Below are positions 44,901-55,732 of a DNA stretch of 64,000 nucleotides, in pieces. The position numbers and the translations under genes are program-made. A model generated the notes under the pieces. It was given only the letters and a program-made list of their open reading frames with translations, did no database searches and was not told where the DNA came from. Each line of letters opens with the position of its first letter. Within the stretch, counting starts at the first letter, position 1. Source of the DNA: Leptobacterium flavescens. Its GTDB lineage: Bacteria; Bacteroidota; Bacteroidia; Flavobacteriales; Flavobacteriaceae. Where the stretch lies: contig NZ_JAABOO010000004.1 in the NCBI RefSeq assembly GCF_010671605.1, forward strand, positions 248,001 through 312,000, read 5' to 3'.

Positions 44901-44939
44901 AAACGAAATTCTTCCGTTGACCCCGATAATAACAATTAA
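41913..44939 (+). CDS. Large periplasmic TPR-repeat protein
   Basis: 1008 aa. Signal peptide (cleavage near SVTAQ), then tandem TPR units across the whole length; clear ones begin at YQEALNLYNNKQYQAAQSVF, AGKYAYALKWY-like and AYTYFKQKDYPQAIEYF. Such long TPR proteins act as scaffolds or YbgF/BamD-like assembly factors. It is 24 bp upstream of an outer-membrane beta-barrel gene, so the two are probably made together. Divergent from ftsE. Function not known. Confidence 0.87.
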   Translation: MRNFFKISLVAGLCFSFSVTAQESRIYTHANKDYQEALNLYNNKQYQAAQSVFSKVKEQTSDYETEANCAYYIANAAIRLNQLGADKLMEDFVEYYPTSTRRNSAFIDVADYYFEHGKYAYALKWYDKVEDQNMSNREREGFNFKKGYALFTARKYKDAERYFNQVETSQEYGSQAKYYIGYMAYQRDNYDRASAYFDKISNEEEFNEKLSYYQADLNFKLGNFQKAIDLAKAQLPKSDRKEISELNKIIGESYFNLKEYEAAIPYLRKYKGKRGRWNNTDFYQLGYAYYKQKDYENAIGQFNKIVGGKNKVAQNAYYHLAECYLNTDKKQQALNAFRNASQMNFDEQIQKDAWLNYARLSYDIGNPYQSVPEVLTSYLEKYPDSGYKAEIEELLVDSYITSKNYEAALEVLDKNKSFTSKEAYQKVAFYRGLELYTEGDYQEAVEFLDKSLKEPQEPTYTARAIYWKAESDYLLNNFDEALIGYKQFAQNSVAQETDEYQTLNYNLAYTYFKQKDYPQAIEYFTSYINKSKDDEVRLNDSYLRLGDSHFVSAKYWPAIEAYNKSIALNGNDVDYASFQKAISYGFVNRNERKIEELNKFISAHRRSPLRDDAMYELGNSYVNDNRTAEGLDAYDQLISNYRRSSYVSKALLKQGLIHYNAGSNNLALAKFKTVVRDFPNTQEALQAVSTAKLIYVDTGRVDEYAAWVKDLDFVDVSDAELDNDSFESAERQYAQNKTDAAIRAFESYLKQFPNGLHALKAHFYLAQSYFSKDQKENSLDHYIYVTSKERNEYTEQALVRLSEIYLGQKSYRNAITVLKRLEQEADFPQNITFAQSNIMKASYELRNYPETVTYAEKVLGTAKIDNRIKSDAQVMIARSAIQTGDEDRAKAAYAEVRKIATGSLAAEALYYDAYFKNKEGDHEGSNASVQKLANDYSAYKEFGAKGLIIMAKNFYALDDAFQATYILENVTQNFTDYPEIVEEAKKELNTIKTEESKRNSSVDPDNNN

Positions 44940-44963
44940 AACATCCTAACGATATATTTGAGA

Positions 44964-46745
44964 ATGAACAGACAGAATAATAAACACATGTACAGACGGT
45001 TTGGACAGATCATTTTCTTTGTGCTTATTCCCCTGACATCGGTATGGGCACAGGATAAAAAGGAAGATGAGAAAAAAAATATCGGGACCGAGGTAGTGAA
45101 TGTGGTAAAATCCTATACCCCGACTATTTCAGATGCTTTTAAAGTAAAGCAGACCCCGAAGTTGAACGACTCGGTTACTACTCGTAAGAAGAAGGTAAAA
45201 TACAGCATTTTCTCTGTTCCCGTAGCATCTACTTTTGTTCCGGCCAAGGGGAAAGCCACCGGAGTGAAAAAAGCCAAGAGAGAGGTTCTTTACGACAGTT
45301 ATGTGTCGGTTGGCCTGGGGAATTTTACCAATGCTCTCGTAGATTTCTATACCAGCAGGGCGTTGAACAGGGATGAAACCCTGGATATTTCTTTTAATCA
45401 CCATTCATCTCAGGGTGGGATAGACGGAGTGGTCCTCGACGATAACTTTTTTAATACCCGCCTGGAAGGAGCTTATAAGAAAAGAACAAGAGACCTGAAC
45501 TGGGGACTGGAAGGAGGAGCACAGCACCAGGCATATAACTGGTATGGCCTTCCGGAGCAGATTACCTTCGATCAGCCTACGCTGGATGGCATAGATGAAA
45601 AACAATCTTACCTGACAGGCTTTGTAAAAGCCGATCTGGAGATCAAGGATTCCTATTTTAAGAATGGAGAAGCCTTAATACGTGGTTTTTTTGATGGTGA
45701 GAGCAGCAGTGAGTTCAGAGCATATATAAAACCTACTTTCGAAATTCCGATAGCAGATGAGCTGATCACCACCAACTTTGCGATAGATTATCTTAAGGGA
45801 GGTTTCGACCGAAGCTTTTTCAATGCCGATCAGGAACTCAATTACAGTTCTCTTATTCTTGGGGTAACCCCCAATCTGGTAATACTCAGAGATGACCTGA
45901 CTGTAAACCTGGGAGCGACGATCGTCTACGCTCTGGATCCGGAGAATAGCGATAATGATTTCTTTATCTATCCGAATGTTACGGCTTCGTACAGGCTGGT
46001 AGATGAATATGTGATCGCCTACGGAGGGATTGAAGGAAAACTGGTGCAGAATACTTATCACGGTTTTGTAGAGGACAATCAGTTTGTATCTCCCACACTA
46101 AACGTTACGCCTACAGATCAGCAGTACGATGCTTATGTGGGGGTAAAAGGACGATTGCATTCCAATGTGGGTTATAATCTCCGCGGATCCTTTAAAGCAG
46201 AGAATAACAAAGCCTTGTACAGGTTAAATCCGGTAAATTTCTTTAGCGATCCTCAAAGCGGTTTCGCCTATGGAAATTCATTCGATATCGTTTATGATGA
46301 TGTAAAGACAATCTCTGTTTTCGGGGAGTTGAATATTAACGTAAACAGGAATTTTACACTGGGGATCAATGCAGAAGTTTTTGAATATACTTCAGATGAT
46401 GAGCAGGAAGCCTGGAATTTACCAACCATTAAAGGTTCTCTTTTCGGGGATTATCAGATAGATGAGCACTGGTTCCTTGGGGCAAATATCTTTTATGTAG
46501 GAGAAAGGGAAGATCTGTTTACTCCGGATAATCTGGGGGATCCTCTTGCAGTGGTACCTACCCAGCAAGTTACCCTTGACAGTTATTTTGATGTAAATGC
46601 ACATGCCGGTTACCGCTTCGGCGATCAGTTAACAGCCTTTGTAAAAGCAAATAACATTAGCGGAAATGAATACGCGCGATGGGCAAACTACAGAGTACAG
46701 GGCTTCCAGGTACTTGCAGGAGCTACCTATAAATTTGATTTCTAA
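44964..46745 (+). CDS. Outer-membrane beta-barrel protein (TonB-dependent receptor-like)
   Basis: 593 aa from the ATG at 44964; TTG at 44958 and ATG at 44988 are alternatives. Signal peptide ending VWAQ. A short plug-like region (GTEVVNVVKSYTPTISDAFK) is followed by strands with alternating aromatic residues, ending in ATYKFDF, the C-terminal Phe expected for barrel insertion. No full TonB plug domain is seen, so transport by TonB is doubtful. Partner of the upstream TPR gene. Confidence 0.82.
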   Translation: MNRQNNKHMYRRFGQIIFFVLIPLTSVWAQDKKEDEKKNIGTEVVNVVKSYTPTISDAFKVKQTPKLNDSVTTRKKKVKYSIFSVPVASTFVPAKGKATGVKKAKREVLYDSYVSVGLGNFTNALVDFYTSRALNRDETLDISFNHHSSQGGIDGVVLDDNFFNTRLEGAYKKRTRDLNWGLEGGAQHQAYNWYGLPEQITFDQPTLDGIDEKQSYLTGFVKADLEIKDSYFKNGEALIRGFFDGESSSEFRAYIKPTFEIPIADELITTNFAIDYLKGGFDRSFFNADQELNYSSLILGVTPNLVILRDDLTVNLGATIVYALDPENSDNDFFIYPNVTASYRLVDEYVIAYGGIEGKLVQNTYHGFVEDNQFVSPTLNVTPTDQQYDAYVGVKGRLHSNVGYNLRGSFKAENNKALYRLNPVNFFSDPQSGFAYGNSFDIVYDDVKTISVFGELNINVNRNFTLGINAEVFEYTSDDEQEAWNLPTIKGSLFGDYQIDEHWFLGANIFYVGEREDLFTPDNLGDPLAVVPTQQVTLDSYFDVNAHAGYRFGDQLTAFVKANNISGNEYARWANYRVQGFQVLAGATYKFDF

Positions 46746-46789
46746 AAATATTTAAAATACCACATCAATTTCGAATGGTCGAAATCGGA

Positions 46790-46820
46790 AAGCATCTGGC
46801 CCAGTGTCAGGTGCTTTTTG
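46790..46820 (+). terminator. Terminator after the beta-barrel gene
   Basis: Stem AAAGCA-CTG / CAG-TGCTTT with one mismatch, a 9-base loop and a T run, 45 bp past the stop. Confidence 0.65.
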
Positions 46821-46934
46821 TTTTAGAATACACATAAACTCCTAAATCTGTGCGGGAAGAAATACCGAGAAAGCTTATTTTTACGGAAACATTAACTGGA
46901 ATAATATTATTAGCTAATCAAAAAATCTTGAAAA

Positions 46935-48551
46935 ATGAAGAGATATATTCTTTTGTTATCCGTTTTGATTTTTTCCTGTAACACCAAACAGGAAGCGGAT
47001 ATGATCGTGATCAACGCAAATGCATATACCGTCGATGCCGATTTCGGTAAAGCGGAAGCGTTTGCTATAAAAGACGGAAAGTTCCTGAAAATAGGAACTA
47101 CCCAGGAGATCGTGGACAATTACACTGCAGCCGAAGTGATTGATGTTGATGGAAAGACAGTTGTCCCCGGACTTATCGATGCACACTGTCATTTTTACGG
47201 CCTTGGCCTCAATATGCAGGTAGTGGATCTGATGGGAACGACAAGTTATGATGATGTACTGGAGAAAGTAGTAGCTTTTCAGGAGGAAAAGCAAGCGCCT
47301 TTTATCACCGGAAGAGGATGGGATCAGAACGATTGGGAAGTAAAGGAATTCCCCACCAAAGACCGATTGGACGAATTATTCCCTGATACACCCGTTGCCC
47401 TGAAGAGGGTAGATGGTCATGCTTACCTGGTAAACCAGAAGGCCCTGGATATGGCAGGAATAACCGCAGCTACCAAAATAGCCGGGGGAGAAGTGGAACT
47501 TAAGGACGGAAAACCAACCGGGATCCTGATAGATAACCCTATGCGCCTTGTAGATGCTGTGATCCCTGCACCCGATATGCAAACCAGTATTCAGGCGCTG
47601 ATGGATGCTCAGAAGACCTGTTTTGACTATGGTTTAACTACGGTTAACGATGCAGGTCTTAACAAATCGACCATCGAACTGATAGACAGCCTTCAGAATG
47701 CGGGAGACCTTAAAATGAGGGTTTATGCAATGATCAGTAACAACAAGGAAAACCTGGATTATTATCTGAAAGAAGGGGTGATCAAAACAGAAAAACTCAA
47801 TGTGCGATCCGTAAAAGTATACGGAGACGGAGCTTTAGGATCCAGGGGAGCGGCTCTAAAAGAACCGTATTCCGATAAGGAAGGACATTTCGGAGCGCTG
47901 GTAACTTCAGTTGCCGATGTACAGGCGCTGGCCGAAAGAATAGCAGCATCCGATTACCAGATGAATACACATGCTATCGGGGACTCTGCAAATGCCGTGA
48001 TCCTCAGAACCTATATGGAAGTATTAAAAGATAAAGGAGACAGACGCTGGAAGATAGAACATGCACAGGTAGTTGATCTCGACGATTTTGATGCATTTTC
48101 AAATGGGATCATTCCCTCCGTACAGCCAACACATGCCACCAGCGATATGTACTGGGCAGAAGACAGGGTAGGACCGGACAGGATAAAAGGGGCCTACGCT
48201 TTTAAAAAGCTTTTGAATAAAGCCGGAACCGTGGCTCTGGGAACAGATTTCCCCGTAGAAAGAGTGAGCCCGTTCTTAACTTTCTATGCAGCAGTGGCCA
48301 GACAAGACCTGGAGAATTACCCGGAAGGAGGTTTTTTACCGGAAGAAGCACTTAGCAGGGAAGAAACCCTAAAAGGAATGACTATCTGGGCAGCATATTC
48401 CAATTTTGAAGAAGATGAGAAAGGAAGTATTGAAGAAGGAAAGTTTGCAGATTTTATCGTTCTGGACAGAGATATTATGACGGTTCCTGTAAACGAGATC
48501 CCTGAGGTAGAGGTAAAAGAGACCTTTATTGGAGGGGTTAAAGTAAAGTAA
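46935..48551 (+). CDS. YtcJ-like metal-dependent amidohydrolase, lipoprotein
   Basis: 538 aa. Lipobox IFSC (Cys15). Amidohydro_3 family: entry strand and metal site GLIDAHCHFYGLG (HxH form), GRGWDQNDW, KVYGDGALGSRGAAL, NTHAIGDSAN, IEHAQ, LGTDFPVE, and C-terminal GSIEEGKFADFIVLDRD. A hydrolase of amide or related bonds, probably with two metal ions, exposed outside the cytoplasm. Substrate unknown. Ends in a strong bidirectional terminator. Confidence 0.92.
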   Translation: MKRYILLLSVLIFSCNTKQEADMIVINANAYTVDADFGKAEAFAIKDGKFLKIGTTQEIVDNYTAAEVIDVDGKTVVPGLIDAHCHFYGLGLNMQVVDLMGTTSYDDVLEKVVAFQEEKQAPFITGRGWDQNDWEVKEFPTKDRLDELFPDTPVALKRVDGHAYLVNQKALDMAGITAATKIAGGEVELKDGKPTGILIDNPMRLVDAVIPAPDMQTSIQALMDAQKTCFDYGLTTVNDAGLNKSTIELIDSLQNAGDLKMRVYAMISNNKENLDYYLKEGVIKTEKLNVRSVKVYGDGALGSRGAALKEPYSDKEGHFGALVTSVADVQALAERIAASDYQMNTHAIGDSANAVILRTYMEVLKDKGDRRWKIEHAQVVDLDDFDAFSNGIIPSVQPTHATSDMYWAEDRVGPDRIKGAYAFKKLLNKAGTVALGTDFPVERVSPFLTFYAAVARQDLENYPEGGFLPEEALSREETLKGMTIWAAYSNFEEDEKGSIEEGKFADFIVLDRDIMTVPVNEIPEVEVKETFIGGVKVK

Positions 48552-48572
48552 TCAGAGAAACAATAAATAAAA

Positions 48573-48606
48573 AAAAGCCCTGACAATTATTGTCAGGGCT
48601 TTTTTT
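48573..48606. terminator. Bidirectional terminator
   Basis: Stem AAAAGCCCTGACA / TGTCAGGGCTTTT with loop ATTAT and T run, between convergent stops at 48551 and 48633. Confidence 0.85.
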
Positions 48607-48632
48607 GTTAGAATTATTAAAATAATAATTTC

Positions 48633-49172
48633 TTACATCTTAATTGGGATTGCTACTCTTGTTTTGTCCCATCCTAAAACCAGGTTTACACCTCCACCGG
48701 CAGGTGCATAGGCAATAGAAAATGCTTCCAGAGACTCATCTCCAGAAGAAGCAGGAACAGTAAATTTAGCAACGTCCTTAGACGCATCATGCTGATAAGC
48801 TCCCCATACGTTTAGGTTGGTGTTCAGAATAACTGTCCACTCTTTTTCACCGGGAATAGTATGTAAAACATAAGTTCCGGCTTTTAATTTTTTTCCTCCT
48901 ACAGTAGCATCTTTGTAAAAAGTAACTTCTGTAGCTTCATTGGCTCCTGTTCTCCAGATCTTTCCGTAAGGTGCAAGCTCGCTTCCAAGCTTTCTTCCTT
49001 TTAACATTGGTCTTCCGTAAACAGTTTTGATTAGTGCTGGTGCACCTCGTTCTGTTCTGTAAATGGCAATATCAGCAGGACTCTTATCCAGTGCAGGGAA
49101 TTTTTGTGCTGAGATTTCGTTTGAAAAAGTAAATGCCGCTACGAACATTAATAGTGTGATGATTCTTTTCAT
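48633..49172 (-). CDS. DUF2911 secreted protein
   Basis: 179 aa. Signal peptide ending EISAQ. The DUF2911 core is recognised from VYGRPMLKGRKLGSELAPYG, KIWRTGANEATEVTF and GTYVLHTIPGEKEWTVILN. Family widespread in Bacteroidota, exported, function unknown. Single gene, convergent with the amidohydrolase and divergent from asnB. Confidence 0.92.
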   Translation of the reverse strand: MKRIITLLMFVAAFTFSNEISAQKFPALDKSPADIAIYRTERGAPALIKTVYGRPMLKGRKLGSELAPYGKIWRTGANEATEVTFYKDATVGGKKLKAGTYVLHTIPGEKEWTVILNTNLNVWGAYQHDASKDVAKFTVPASSGDESLEAFSIAYAPAGGGVNLVLGWDKTRVAIPIKM

Positions 49173-49428
49173 TTTTGTTAAAATTTTGAACTGTAAAGCT
49201 ATAAAATGATGTTCTTATGCTTTTGTTAAAATTTAACAATTAACTGTTAAAGTAATGCTCTCACTTACAAATCGTCGTTTAATCCTTAACGATGATATTT
49301 TACGAGTTTCTATTCGATATTAAAATATGATTTTATATTACTATTTAAAACTATAATTGCATATTATGTTTTTAAATTAATACATATAATTAATATTTGC
49401 TTCGTATTTGAAAAACTAAATTTTAATT

Positions 49429-51093
49429 ATGTGTGGAATTGTTTGTGCTTTCGATTTAAAACAGAAGGGAGAGGTCCTGAGGCCTCAATTATTGGAAATG
49501 GCTAAAAAGATCCGGCACAGAGGACCTGATTGGAGCGGAATATTCAGCGAGAAGAATGCCATTCTCGCCCATGAAAGATTGGCTATTGTAGATCCTGCTT
49601 CAGGAAAACAGCCTCTGCTGAGTGCCGATGGAAAACTGGTACTTGCCGCTAATGGAGAGATATATAATCACCGCAATATCAGGAAGCAATTCGATGGGGA
49701 GTACGACTTCCTCACTCACTCAGACTGTGAAGTGATCCTCGCTTTATACAGAGAAAAAGGAATAGATTTTATAGATGAGCTTAATGGTATTTTTGGCTTT
49801 GCCCTTTACGACGTGGAAAAAGATGAATACCTGATAGCCAGGGATCATATGGGGATCATTCCCTTATATATTGGCTGGGATAAGTTCGGGACTTTCTACG
49901 TGGCTTCGGAATTAAAAGCCCTGGAAGGTGTATGTAATAAAATAGAAGTTTTTCCTCCCGGACATTACCTGTCCAGCAAGTACGGAGAGCTAAAAAGATG
50001 GTACAGGAGAGATTGGATGGAATACGAAACGGTTAAGGAAGCAGAGACGCAGGTAGAAGCGCTGAGAGAAGCCCTGGAGGCTGCAGTTCACAGACAACTG
50101 ATGAGTGATGTTCCCTACGGAGTGTTACTTTCCGGCGGACTGGATTCTTCTATCACATCTGCGGTGGCGAAGAAGTACGCTCAGAAAAGAATAGAGACCG
50201 ACGATCAGGCAGAAGCCTGGTGGCCGCAACTGCATTCATTCTCTATAGGCCTGGAGGGCTCACCCGACCTGGAAGCTGCCAGGAAAGTAGCCGATCATAT
50301 CGGGACGGTACATCATGAGGTTACTTTTACTATCCAGGAAGGTCTGGATGCCATAAAAGATGTGATCTATCACCTGGAAACCTACGATATCACTACCATC
50401 CGTGCATCTACACCTATGTATCTGATGGCAAGAGTGATCAAGTCTATGGGGATAAAGATGGTGCTTTCGGGAGAAGGAGCCGATGAGATCTTCGGGGGCT
50501 ACCTGTACTTTCACAAGGCACCCAGTGCTGAAGAATTTCACAAGGAAACCGTAAGGAAACTGGATAAATTATATCAGTATGACTGCCTCAGGGCTAACAA
50601 ATCACTGGCTGCCTGGGGTATTGAAGGAAGAGTGCCTTTTTTAGATAAGGAGTTTATGGATGTGGCGATGCGCATCAACCCACAGGACAAAATGATCAAC
50701 GGCGAGCGTATGGAAAAATGGGTGCTTCGAAAGGCTTTTGAGTCTTATTTGCCAGAAAGTGTTGCCTGGAGGCAGAAAGAACAGTTCAGTGACGGGGTTG
50801 GATATAACTGGATAGATACCCTGAAAGATGTGGTGGAGATCGAAGTAAGCGATGAACAAATGCGTAATGCAGCCTATCGTTTTCCGTTGCAGACCCCTAA
50901 AACAAAAGAAGAATATTATTACCGTTCTGTTTTTGAAGAACATTTCCCTTCGGATGCGGCTGCTTTAACGGTGCCTTCGGTAGCCTCCGTGGCCTGTAGT
51001 ACACCTGTAGCCCTGGAGTGGGATGAATCCTTTAAAAACATGAATGAACCTTCCGGAAGAGCGATCTCAAAAGTGCATGTCGATGCCTATTAA
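49429..51093 (+). CDS. asnB: Asparagine synthase (glutamine-hydrolysing)
   Basis: 554 aa. Glutaminase nucleophile Cys2 (MCGIVCAFD), then RHRGPDWSG, ANGEIYNH and the ATP-pyrophosphatase loop LLSGGLDSS, with GEGADEIFGGY. Normal AsnB length (about 554, as in E. coli). Converts aspartate and glutamine to asparagine and glutamate. The 256-bp AT-rich space before it is shared with the divergent DUF2911 gene. Monocistronic. Confidence 0.97.
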   Translation: MCGIVCAFDLKQKGEVLRPQLLEMAKKIRHRGPDWSGIFSEKNAILAHERLAIVDPASGKQPLLSADGKLVLAANGEIYNHRNIRKQFDGEYDFLTHSDCEVILALYREKGIDFIDELNGIFGFALYDVEKDEYLIARDHMGIIPLYIGWDKFGTFYVASELKALEGVCNKIEVFPPGHYLSSKYGELKRWYRRDWMEYETVKEAETQVEALREALEAAVHRQLMSDVPYGVLLSGGLDSSITSAVAKKYAQKRIETDDQAEAWWPQLHSFSIGLEGSPDLEAARKVADHIGTVHHEVTFTIQEGLDAIKDVIYHLETYDITTIRASTPMYLMARVIKSMGIKMVLSGEGADEIFGGYLYFHKAPSAEEFHKETVRKLDKLYQYDCLRANKSLAAWGIEGRVPFLDKEFMDVAMRINPQDKMINGERMEKWVLRKAFESYLPESVAWRQKEQFSDGVGYNWIDTLKDVVEIEVSDEQMRNAAYRFPLQTPKTKEEYYYRSVFEEHFPSDAAALTVPSVASVACSTPVALEWDESFKNMNEPSGRAISKVHVDAY

Positions 51094-51210
51094 TACGTGC
51101 TTCGTATCCGGAAGAAAAATAAAGATCAGCTATAGTGAAATTCGTCCTTTTTGGATGCAAAAAATATGAGAAAAGTGTGATTTATTTTTAGCTAATTGCT
51201 TTGATCTTAG

Positions 51211-51231
51211 AGCGTTGCCTTCGGCAGCGCT
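51211..51231 (+). terminator. Terminator between asnB and gyrB
   Basis: Stem GCGTTGCC / GGCAGCGC (one T-G wobble) with a TTC loop and long T run. Confidence 0.7.
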
Positions 51232-51315
51232 TTTTTTTGCTGTTTTTTAACAAAATTTGTTAATAACTTAACAGCTTCAATGCCTGCTGAGCACCTGATT
51301 TTATTATGGGTTTGT

Positions 51316-51323
51316 TATATTTG
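51316..51323 (+). promoter_or_regulatory. TAnnTTTG promoter box of gyrB
   Basis: TATATTTG, an exact consensus match, 36 bp before the gyrB ATG. Confidence 0.6.
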
Positions 51324-51335
51324 TCTGTTTACTGA

Positions 51336-53300
<1,965 letters not shown>

Positions 53301-53320
53301 AATATATTGTTAAGATTGGA

Positions 53321-53352
53321 AAAAGCCCTGGCGATCGTCGTCAGGGTTTTTT
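53321..53352 (+). terminator. Terminator of gyrB
   Basis: Stem AAAGCCCTG / CAGGGTTTT region with an imperfect interior and T run, 21 bp past the stop. Confidence 0.75.
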
Positions 53353-53537
53353 ATTTGCCGGTATATTAAAATAGCCGGAAATACTATAAACAGAACTTTT
53401 TCGTTTTACTTATTTGAGAATCATGATGGGTATTTAACCCGGTTTTGCTAATACTCTGACCATAAGGAGTAAATACATAAAACTGATGATTTTCTTTATT
53501 TTTTAACTAATTTGAAGCCCTCAAATCATTAGAAACT

Positions 53538-54545
53538 ATGAAAAAACTACTGTTTATTGCTGTTTTTTTTCTGGGATGGCAATCCTATGCCCAGGAAAAT
53601 ATTGATGACCTTCTGGCGTCCGGAGTTAACGACGCAAGGCGTTTTACGCAATCTTATCTTGATCCTGCAACCGAAGGGATCGTTTACAATCTTAACAACG
53701 GATGGTTTAACAGCGGAAAGGCGAAAAAGCTTTTTGGCTTTGAGATCTCTATTGTAGCCAATGCATCTTTTGTAAAGGATGAGAACAAGTCCTTTGTTCT
53801 GGATGTGAACGACTACGAGAACCTGAGATTTCAGGACGGAAGTACTTCCCGAGAAGTGTCGACGGCTTTTGGTGATATAGAAGGTATTACCGTGGTTGCC
53901 GAAGGGCCATTACCGGGTGCTGTAGACGATGCGGTTTTTGAATTACCAACCGGACTCGGATCGGCAGATATTAATTTTGTTCCCAGTGCCTTTATTCAGG
54001 GAAGTATAGGCCTGATAAAAGGAACAGAGTTAAAAGCTCGCTATTTTCCTAAAGTAGAGACCGACGATGTGAATGCAGGTTTGTTTGGTTTCGGGATACA
54101 GCATGAAATTACTTCCTGGTTGCCGGCAGATAAACTGTTTCCGGTAGCGATCTCCGGTCTGATAGCGTATACGAACCTGGATGGTACTTACGATTTTACC
54201 AGTACTAGTATTGTGAGCGGACAGGACCAGCGATTGGAAAATTCTACTTCTACCTGGTTGTTCCAGTTAATAGGATCTACAAAACTTCCTGTTTTTAATG
54301 TTTACGGAGGGATCGGATATATAAACGGTAAATCCGAAACCGACCTTAAAGGAACCTTTAATGTACAGTCGGGAGTTCTCGGAAACCAGACCCTGGTCGA
54401 TCCTTTTTCCATAGAAAATAAGGTAACAGGAGTACGGGGAACTGTGGGAGTGCGATTAAAACTAGGTTTTTTCAGGATCAATGCAGACTATACATTGGCC
54501 GAATACGATAATGTTTCCTTGGCGTTGAGCTTTGGGTTTAGGTAA
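53538..54545 (+). CDS. Probable DUF6588 outer-membrane protein
   Basis: 335 aa. Signal peptide ending QSYAQ. Begins NIDDLLASGVNDARRFTQSY with LDPATEGIVYNLNNGWFNS, the arrangement I associate with DUF6588. The rest consists of strands alternating in aromatic residues, closing with VSLALSFGFR, so an outer-membrane beta-barrel is likely. Function unknown. It has 236 bp of upstream sequence and stands alone before mdh. Confidence 0.8.
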   Translation: MKKLLFIAVFFLGWQSYAQENIDDLLASGVNDARRFTQSYLDPATEGIVYNLNNGWFNSGKAKKLFGFEISIVANASFVKDENKSFVLDVNDYENLRFQDGSTSREVSTAFGDIEGITVVAEGPLPGAVDDAVFELPTGLGSADINFVPSAFIQGSIGLIKGTELKARYFPKVETDDVNAGLFGFGIQHEITSWLPADKLFPVAISGLIAYTNLDGTYDFTSTSIVSGQDQRLENSTSTWLFQLIGSTKLPVFNVYGGIGYINGKSETDLKGTFNVQSGVLGNQTLVDPFSIENKVTGVRGTVGVRLKLGFFRINADYTLAEYDNVSLALSFGFR

Positions 54546-54592
54546 TATTTGAATTTTTTTTAAGTATAGGGAAGCGGTTACGACTAATTCTT

Positions 54593-54600
54593 TAATTTTG
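54593..54600 (+). promoter_or_regulatory. TAnnTTTG promoter box of mdh
   Basis: TAATTTTG, an exact consensus match, 29 bp before the mdh ATG. Confidence 0.55.
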
Positions 54601-54629
54601 TGGAATTCATTATCTAAACTAAAAAAAAC

Positions 54630-55556
54630 ATGAAAGTTACCGTTGTAGGCGCAGGTGCTGTTGGAGCAAGCTGTGCAGAATACATAGCAATTAAAAATTT
54701 TGCTTCTGAAGTAGTATTGTTGGATATCAAAGAAGGATATGCTGAAGGAAAAGCGATGGACCTGATGCAAACAGCTTCGCTTAACGGATTTGATACGAAA
54801 ATAACAGGAACTACGAATGATTATACTAAAACTGCAAACAGTGATATCGTTGTGATCACTTCAGGAATTCCGCGTAAGCCGGGAATGACCAGAGAAGAAT
54901 TGATCGGTATCAATGCGGGAATTGTAAAAACGGTTTCTTCCAGTTTGATCGAGCAGTCTCCGAATGCTATCATGATTGTCGTGAGTAATCCTATGGATAC
55001 CATGACTTACCTGGTACACAAGACTACAGATCTTCCTAAAAACAGAATTATCGGAATGGGTGGTGCTTTAGACAGTGCCCGTTTTAAATACAGATTGGCA
55101 GAAGCTCTTGAAGCACCGATCTCAGATGTAGACGGAATGGTGATCGGAGGACATAGCGATAAAGGAATGGTTCCTCTAACCAGACTGGCGACAAGAAATA
55201 GCGTACCTGTTTCTGAATATATTTCTGAGGAAAGACTGGATCAGGTTAAAGAAGATACTAAAGTAGGAGGGGCTACCCTTACCAAATTGCTTGGTACTAG
55301 TGCCTGGTATGCACCGGGAGCTGCAGTGTCCGGATTGGTTCAGGCAATAGCTTGCGATCAGAAGAAGATATTCCCATGTTCGGCTCTGCTGGAAGGAGAA
55401 TACGGATTAAATGATATTTCTATAGGAGTTCCGGTTGTTCTTGGAAGAAACGGAATAGAGAAAATTGTTGAGATTAACCTTAACGATGCCGAAAAAGCAA
55501 AAATCCAGGAAAGCGCCGAAGGGGTTAGAAAAACCAACGGACTTTTGAATTTGTAG
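54630..55556 (+). CDS. mdh: Malate dehydrogenase
   Basis: 308 aa. Rossmann start KVTVVGAGAVGASCAEYIA, substrate loop SGIPRKPGMTREEL (Arg residues for malate), catalytic GGHSDKGMVPLTRL (His). LDH-like, NAD-dependent type. Interconverts malate and oxaloacetate in the citric acid cycle. Own promoter and terminator, length normal. Confidence 0.96.
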   Translation: MKVTVVGAGAVGASCAEYIAIKNFASEVVLLDIKEGYAEGKAMDLMQTASLNGFDTKITGTTNDYTKTANSDIVVITSGIPRKPGMTREELIGINAGIVKTVSSSLIEQSPNAIMIVVSNPMDTMTYLVHKTTDLPKNRIIGMGGALDSARFKYRLAEALEAPISDVDGMVIGGHSDKGMVPLTRLATRNSVPVSEYISEERLDQVKEDTKVGGATLTKLLGTSAWYAPGAAVSGLVQAIACDQKKIFPCSALLEGEYGLNDISIGVPVVLGRNGIEKIVEINLNDAEKAKIQESAEGVRKTNGLLNL

Positions 55557-55579
55557 TAGAATATTTACAAGCATAAAAT

Positions 55580-55607
55580 AAAAGCAGCTCATTTGGGCTG
55601 CTTTTTT
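55580..55607 (+). terminator. Terminator of mdh
   Basis: Stem AAAGCAGC / GCTGCTTT with an 8-base loop and T run. Confidence 0.75.
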
Positions 55608-55665
55608 GTTGTGAAAAAAATAAGGCTCCAGGCTCTTAAAATTAGCAACAAACTTCTAAAATATA

Positions 55666-55696
55666 TTGTTAAATCACTATGGAAATTATATATTTG
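55666..55696 (+). promoter_or_regulatory. Promoter of secDF
   Basis: TTG (55666-55668), 20 bp, TATATTTG (55689-55696). Full Bacteroidota promoter with both elements, 36 bp before the ATG. Confidence 0.7.
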
Positions 55697-55732
55697 CTCG
55701 TTTTTTAAATGAAATATTAAATACAAAAAGTA

